Part shown: piece by piece, positions 7,194 through 10,413 of the stretch
Layout: each line of letters begins with the position of its first letter
Numbering within the stretch: the stretch's first letter is position 1
The notes under the pieces: model-generated
Databases searched by the model: none
The model's input: only the letters and a program-made list of their open reading frames with translations
Told to the model about the DNA's origin: nothing
Translations under genes and position numbers: made by a program
Source: Paracoccaceae bacterium
GTDB lineage: Bacteria > Pseudomonadota > Alphaproteobacteria > Rhodobacterales > Rhodobacteraceae
Direction: 5' to 3'
Assembly (NCBI GenBank): GCA_021767525.1
Contig: JAASTF010000092.1
Span: 1 to 10,413 of the forward strand
DNA length: 10,413 bases

Positions 7194-8585
7194 TCAGGCC
7201 GAACCCACATGCGCTGCGGCCATGTCGCGCAAGGCCAAGGCGATGTGGTCGGGCGGTGGGGCGCTGCGCCGGGTGGCCAAGTCGACATGCAGCAGGACCG
7301 TTTCGATCGTCGCCGCCGTCACACCATCGGCCCGCGTCAGCACATGGTTAAGCCGCAGCATCTTGCCCTCGGCGGCCATCACGCGGGTGGTCACGCGCAC
7401 CGTTTCGCCCGCGCGCATCTCGGCCAGGTAGCGGACGTTGTTTTCAACCGTGAAATAGCTTTGCCCGGCCTCGATATAGGCCATGTCGACCCCCACCATT
7501 TCCAACAACCGTTCCGAGGCCTGGCAGCCGATTTCCACGTAATGCGTTTCGTTCATGTGGCCGTTGTAATCGGTCCAGCTTTGGGGAACCTGGCGCATGA
7601 CGGTGACCGGCAGATCGGCCTGCACGGGCTGGGGCAACCGCGCCTCGTGCGCCGAGATCACGCCGCCCGCGCCGCTGCCCGTGCGTTTCAGCGCGCGCAT
7701 CATGCCCACCAGGTTGTCGTCGCGCAGGCGTTCCAGATCGCGGATCGACATATGCCCCGATTGCGCATCCGATTGCCCGGCGATCAGATCGACCAGCGCA
7801 GGCGTGAAGTCGGGCACATCCATCAGCTTGGTCCAGGGCCATTCCAGCGCGGGGCCAAACTGTGCCATGAAATGCGCCATGCCCGCCTCGCCCCCGGCGA
7901 TACGATAGGTTTCGAACAGTCCCATCTGCGCCCAGCGCAGACCGAAACCCATGCGGATCGCCTCGTCTATTTCTTGGGTCGTGGCGATGCCATCCTTGAC
8001 CAGCCACAGGCTTTCGCGCCACACGGCCTCGAGCAGGCGGTCGGCGATATGGGCGTCGATCTCGCGCCGGATATGCAGCGGGTACATGCCGATGTCGCGC
8101 AGGATGTCGGCGGCGCGGGTCACGTGGGTTTCGTCGCCCACCAGCTCGACCAGCGGCAGCAGGTAGACCGGGTTGAACGGGTGCGCCACGATCACGCGCG
8201 CGCCCTGCGCCGTCAACTCGGACGGCTTGAACCCCGAGGTGGACGAGCCGATCACCGCAGCGGCCGGGGCCATCGCGGTGATCTGGCCATGCACCTTATG
8301 CTTCAGGTCCAGCCGTTCGGGCACGCTTTCCTGCACCCAGGCCGCGCCGTCCAGCACCGCGCCCAGATCGTCGTGCAGGCTCAGCCGTCCCTCGGGCGGC
8401 AATGCATTGTCGTAAAGGCCGGGCAACGCGCGGCGGGCGTTGGCCAGCACCTCGGACAGTTTGCGCTCGGCCTGCGGGTCGGGGTCGAATACCGCCACGT
8501 CCCAACCGTTCAGCAGAAACCGCGCGGCCCAGCCGCCACCGATTACCCCGCCGCCGATGATGGCGGCCTTGCGCGGCGCGCTCAT
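7194..8585 (-). CDS. lcdH: Bifunctional L-carnitine dehydrogenase / betainyl-CoA thioesterase
   Basis: 463 residues. The N-terminal two thirds are a 3-hydroxyacyl-CoA dehydrogenase-type enzyme: NAD-binding GGGVIGGG at 11-18 (GxGxxG), SSTSG at 114-118, and HPFNP at 135-139, with the expected catalytic pair His135 and Glu147 twelve residues apart. The C-terminal part (about 325-460) is a hotdog thioesterase of the 4HBT type with the active-site motif DYNGHMN at 339-345. This fusion matches the rhizobial L-carnitine dehydrogenase/betainyl-CoA thioesterase; in Pseudomonas the two activities are separate proteins. It oxidises L-carnitine to 3-dehydrocarnitine with NAD+, and after the next enzyme acts it hydrolyses betainyl-CoA to glycine betaine and CoA, in the cytoplasm. 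The ATG overlaps the upstream stop (ATGA) and has no clear Shine-Dalgarno, so translation is probably coupled. The substrate assignment rests on the fusion plus the neighbour. Confidence 0.92.
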   Translation of the reverse strand: MSAPRKAAIIGGGVIGGGWAARFLLNGWDVAVFDPDPQAERKLSEVLANARRALPGLYDNALPPEGRLSLHDDLGAVLDGAAWVQESVPERLDLKHKVHGQITAMAPAAAVIGSSTSGFKPSELTAQGARVIVAHPFNPVYLLPLVELVGDETHVTRAADILRDIGMYPLHIRREIDAHIADRLLEAVWRESLWLVKDGIATTQEIDEAIRMGFGLRWAQMGLFETYRIAGGEAGMAHFMAQFGPALEWPWTKLMDVPDFTPALVDLIAGQSDAQSGHMSIRDLERLRDDNLVGMMRALKRTGSGAGGVISAHEARLPQPVQADLPVTVMRQVPQSWTDYNGHMNETHYVEIGCQASERLLEMVGVDMAYIEAGQSYFTVENNVRYLAEMRAGETVRVTTRVMAAEGKMLRLNHVLTRADGVTAATIETVLLHVDLATRRSAPPPDHIALALRDMAAAHVGSA

Positions 8586-9499
8586 GCCGGCACCGGGGCA
8601 CGCTTGGTCAGGCCCAGCTTTGCGCGCACCTCTGCGGGCCCGATCACGCGGGCGCCCATGTTTTCGATGATGGTAACCGCGCGCTCGACCAGCTGCGCAT
8701 TGGTGGCAAGCACGCCCTTTTCCAGCCACAGGTTATCCTCTAGCCCCACGCGGACATTGCCGCCGGCCAGCACGGCGGCGGCCACGTAAGGCATCTGGTC
8801 GCGGCCCAGCGAAAAAGCCGACCATGTCCAGTCGTCGGGCACGTTATTGACCATCGCCATCAGCGTGTTCAGATCGTTGGGCGCGCCCCAGGGCACGCCC
8901 ATGCACAGCTGCACCAGCGCCTGGCGCGCCAGCGTGCCCTCGTCCACCAGTTGCTTGGCAAACCACAGGTGGCCGGTGTCGAAGGCCTCGATCTCGGGTT
9001 TGACACCCAGCCGGGTCATCATGCCGCCCATCGCGCGCAACATGCCGGGCGTGTTGGTCATCACGTAATCGGCCTCGGCGAAATTCATCGTGCCGCAATC
9101 CAGCGTGCAGATCTCGGGCAGGCATTCGACGATATGGGCCATCCGCTCGGTCGCGCCGATCATGTCGGTCCCGGCCGGATCGACGGGAAAGGGCGACTCG
9201 ACCCCGCCAAAGACGATGTCGCCGCCCATGCCAGCGGTCAGGTTCAGCACCACGTCGACATCCGCTGCGCGAATACGCTCGGTCACTTCGCGATACAGAT
9301 CCAGCCGGCGCGCGGGGGTGCCGGTTTCTGGGTCGCGCACGTGGCAATGCACCACCGCCGCGCCTGCGCGCGCGGCGTCAATGGCGCTGGCCGCGATCTG
9401 CTGGGGCGAGCGCGGCACATGCGGGCTGCGGTCTTGGGTGCCGCCCGAACCGGTCACGGCGCAGGTGATGAAGACATCCCGGGTCATCGTCAGTGGCAT
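8582..9499 (-). CDS. cdhC: Dehydrocarnitine cleavage enzyme (BKACE / DUF849 family)
   Basis: 305 residues, the normal length for the beta-keto acid cleavage enzyme family, a TIM-barrel metal enzyme related to 3-keto-5-aminohexanoate cleavage enzyme (Kce). Visible family features are the zinc ligands His51 and His53 in VVHCHVRDP, the third ligand Glu254 in GLEDN followed by Asp255, and Arg250 four residues before the Glu, matching the spacing of the catalytic Arg in Kce. The family condenses a beta-keto acid with acetyl-CoA, giving acetoacetate and a new CoA ester. Next to carnitine dehydrogenase/betainyl-CoA thioesterase, the likely substrate is 3-dehydrocarnitine and the product betainyl-CoA. 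The start at 9499 is preferred: a modest AAGGGA lies 11 bases upstream. A second ATG at 9487 (MTRDVFIT) is possible. First gene of the operon; its stop overlaps the next start by 4 bases. Confidence 0.9.
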   Translation of the reverse strand: MPLTMTRDVFITCAVTGSGGTQDRSPHVPRSPQQIAASAIDAARAGAAVVHCHVRDPETGTPARRLDLYREVTERIRAADVDVVLNLTAGMGGDIVFGGVESPFPVDPAGTDMIGATERMAHIVECLPEICTLDCGTMNFAEADYVMTNTPGMLRAMGGMMTRLGVKPEIEAFDTGHLWFAKQLVDEGTLARQALVQLCMGVPWGAPNDLNTLMAMVNNVPDDWTWSAFSLGRDQMPYVAAAVLAGGNVRVGLEDNLWLEKGVLATNAQLVERAVTIIENMGARVIGPAEVRAKLGLTKRAPVPA

Positions 9500-9877
9500 T
9501 GGCTTTTCTGTCCCTTGCAAGCTGCGCCGCGGCGGCGTTTTCGGCACCCTAGACAAGGCTTTTGGCGCAAGCCAGCAAATTGCAGCGCGCCTTCGCATCC
9601 GACCGCCGCCCACAAAAAAGGCAACTTGGATCAGTTTGCTTAAAAATGCACCGCCGCGATTGAATCCAGCGGTCGTTTGCGCGCGGCGCATTCCCCAAGC
9701 CGTCGCGCCTCGTGCCATCAAATACGTGCTTGCCCTGAGGGGGGCGCTTGTCGTGCGGCGATGCTGGCCGGTCAAACCAAGACATCACCGCACTCCGCAA
9801 TTATGCGTGGGTTTCATATTGGCACCGAACGTCGTTCGGACAAGGGGCCCGCGCCAACCGCATGAAGGAACCTGACG
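9500..9877. promoter_or_regulatory. Divergent control region between the carnitine operon and urtA
   Basis: This 378-base stretch must hold both promoters, since the genes diverge. I see no convincing gene, RNA or -35/-10 pair. Short inverted repeats are present: CCGAAC/GTTCGG (9825-9839, listed separately); TGCGC/GCGCA around GCG (9678-9690); GGCTT/AAGCC with a 7-base loop (9557-9573), which would fall in the carnitine leader; and the 8-base palindrome CTTGCAAG (9514-9521) over the cdhC ribosome binding site. The middle (about 9611-9650) is AT-richer than its surroundings and is the likeliest promoter zone for the carnitine side. No regulator gene is in the window. Confidence 0.6.
9825..9839. 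promoter_or_regulatory. 15-base inverted repeat upstream of urtA
   Basis: CCGAAC-GTC-GTTCGG has perfect 6-base arms around a 3-base centre and ends 38 bases before the urtA ATG. It could be a dimeric repressor/activator operator, or an RNA hairpin in the urtA leader if transcription starts upstream. I do not recognise it as the site of a named regulator. Confidence 0.4.
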
Positions 9878-10413
9878 ATGCCGAAGACCTTTCTTTCCAC
9901 AACCGCTGCCGCCGCTTTGATGCTTGCCGCCGGCTCGGCGATGGCACAGGACGTGCAATGCCCGATCAAGGTGGGTGTTCTGCACTCGCTTTCGGGCACG
10001 ATGGCGATTTCGGAAACCACGCTGAAAGACACCATGCTGATGCTGGTCGAGCAACAGAACGAAAAGGGCGGGCTGCTGGGCTGCGAGCTTGAGGCGGTGG
10101 TGGTCGACCCGGCATCGGACTGGCCGCTTTTCGCGGAAAAGGCGCGCGAGCTTCTGACCGTTCACAATGTCGACGTGATTTTCGGCAACTGGACCAGCGT
10201 CAGCCGCAAATCGGTGCTGCCGGTGATCGAGGAACTGAACGGGCTGCTGTTCTATCCGGTGCAATACGAGGGCGAGGAAAGCTCGAAAAACGTCTTTTAC
10301 ACCGGCGCCGCGCCGAACCAGCAGGCGATCCCGGCGACGGATTACTTTCTTGAGGAACTGGGCGTCGAGAAATTCGCCCTTCTGGGCACCGACTATGTCT
10401 ATCCGCGCACCAC
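9878..10413 (+). CDS. urtA: Urea ABC transporter substrate-binding protein (3' end missing)
   Basis: The first 178 codons of a protein that in this family is roughly 400-450 residues; it runs off the right edge. A signal peptide is clear: PKTF, a hydrophobic AAAALMLAAGSAMA core and likely cleavage after Ala23 (AMA|QD). The mature part begins as a LivJ-like type I periplasmic binding domain and carries the conserved UrtA stretches GVLHSLSGTMAISE (33-46), VVDPASDWPLFAEKA (75-89), NWTSVSRKSVLPV (104-116), LLFYPVQYEGEESS (123-136) and FYTGAAPNQQAIP (140-152). The start has AGGAA 7 bases upstream. It captures urea in the periplasm for a high-affinity ABC importer, so urtBCDE are expected to the right. 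The close relative FmdD (short-chain amide binding) is an alternative that the missing part could decide. The mature part has two cysteines (28 and 69). Confidence 0.9.
   Translation, partial: MPKTFLSTTAAAALMLAAGSAMAQDVQCPIKVGVLHSLSGTMAISETTLKDTMLMLVEQQNEKGGLLGCELEAVVVDPASDWPLFAEKARELLTVHNVDVIFGNWTSVSRKSVLPVIEELNGLLFYPVQYEGEESSKNVFYTGAAPNQQAIPATDYFLEELGVEKFALLGTDYVYPRT

Noticed and set aside
6977..7351. Small plus-strand open frame across the gap and the 3' end of the carnitine dehydrogenase gene
   Set aside because: It overlaps the real gene in antisense, has no Shine-Dalgarno, and its second half is Arg/Pro/Ala-rich as expected for a shadow frame.
7209..8789. 526-codon plus-strand open frame opposite the carnitine dehydrogenase fusion
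   Set aside because: It is antisense to a gene with clear catalytic motifs, is rich in His, Arg and Gln, and has no recognisable domain.
9549..9800. 83-codon minus-strand open frame in the divergent control region
   Set aside because: No ribosome binding site or family features, and basic low-complexity composition. It occupies the space needed for the two promoters.
9820..9836. TGGCAC upstream of urtA as a sigma54 -24 element
   Set aside because: The required GC ten bases after the GG is absent (CG at 9833-9834), so the -12 element does not fit.
1..10413. A novel defence, mobile or secretion gene cluster
   Set aside because: I found no transposase, integrase, nuclease, toxin-antitoxin pair, tRNA-linked attachment site or type I transporter gene. 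The window is one giant structural gene plus two ordinary metabolic or transport units.

Overview
The window looks like a chromosome segment of a high-GC alphaproteobacterium, most likely of the Rhodobacterales (roseobacter/Paracoccus type). This is inferred from the codon use, the giant RTX/cadherin-like protein, the fused carnitine dehydrogenase-thioesterase and the UrtA type. No rRNA or other taxonomic marker is present, so the placement is tentative.

Layout. (1) Positions 1-6942, minus strand: the first 2314 codons of one uninterrupted gene for a giant, Asp/Gly/Thr-rich, cysteine-free repeat protein. Its 3' end lies beyond the left edge. In order it has a short RTX block at the N-terminus, a non-repeat segment, one diverged and then twelve regular cadherin-like units of about 102 residues, a dystroglycan-type cadherin-like segment, and at least six RTX-plus-partner modules of about 127 residues. 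This is the architecture of a type I-secreted, calcium-binding surface or extracellular protein. No secretion genes are in view. (2) 6943-7193: a short intergenic stretch with a strong ribosome binding site and a tentative promoter for the giant gene. (3) 7194-9499, minus strand: a two-gene operon with a 4-base overlap. A BKACE-family dehydrocarnitine cleavage enzyme comes first, followed by a fused L-carnitine dehydrogenase/betainyl-CoA thioesterase. Together they convert L-carnitine plus acetyl-CoA to glycine betaine and acetoacetate. (4) 9500-9877: a divergent control region with short inverted repeats. (5) 9878 to the right edge, plus strand: the start of urtA, the periplasmic urea-binding protein of a urea ABC transporter.

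How it fits together. The carnitine genes and the divergent urea uptake gene are both nutrient-acquisition functions with a nitrogen theme, and they share one 378-base control region. The giant protein lies downstream on the carnitine strand but has its own leader and ribosome binding site, so it is probably a separate transcription unit.

Novelty. I see no clearly new multi-gene system. The most unusual content is inside the giant protein: a strict 306-base tandem phase, two variant units four apart that lose several putative calcium motifs together, and near-identical DNA blocks between non-adjacent units.
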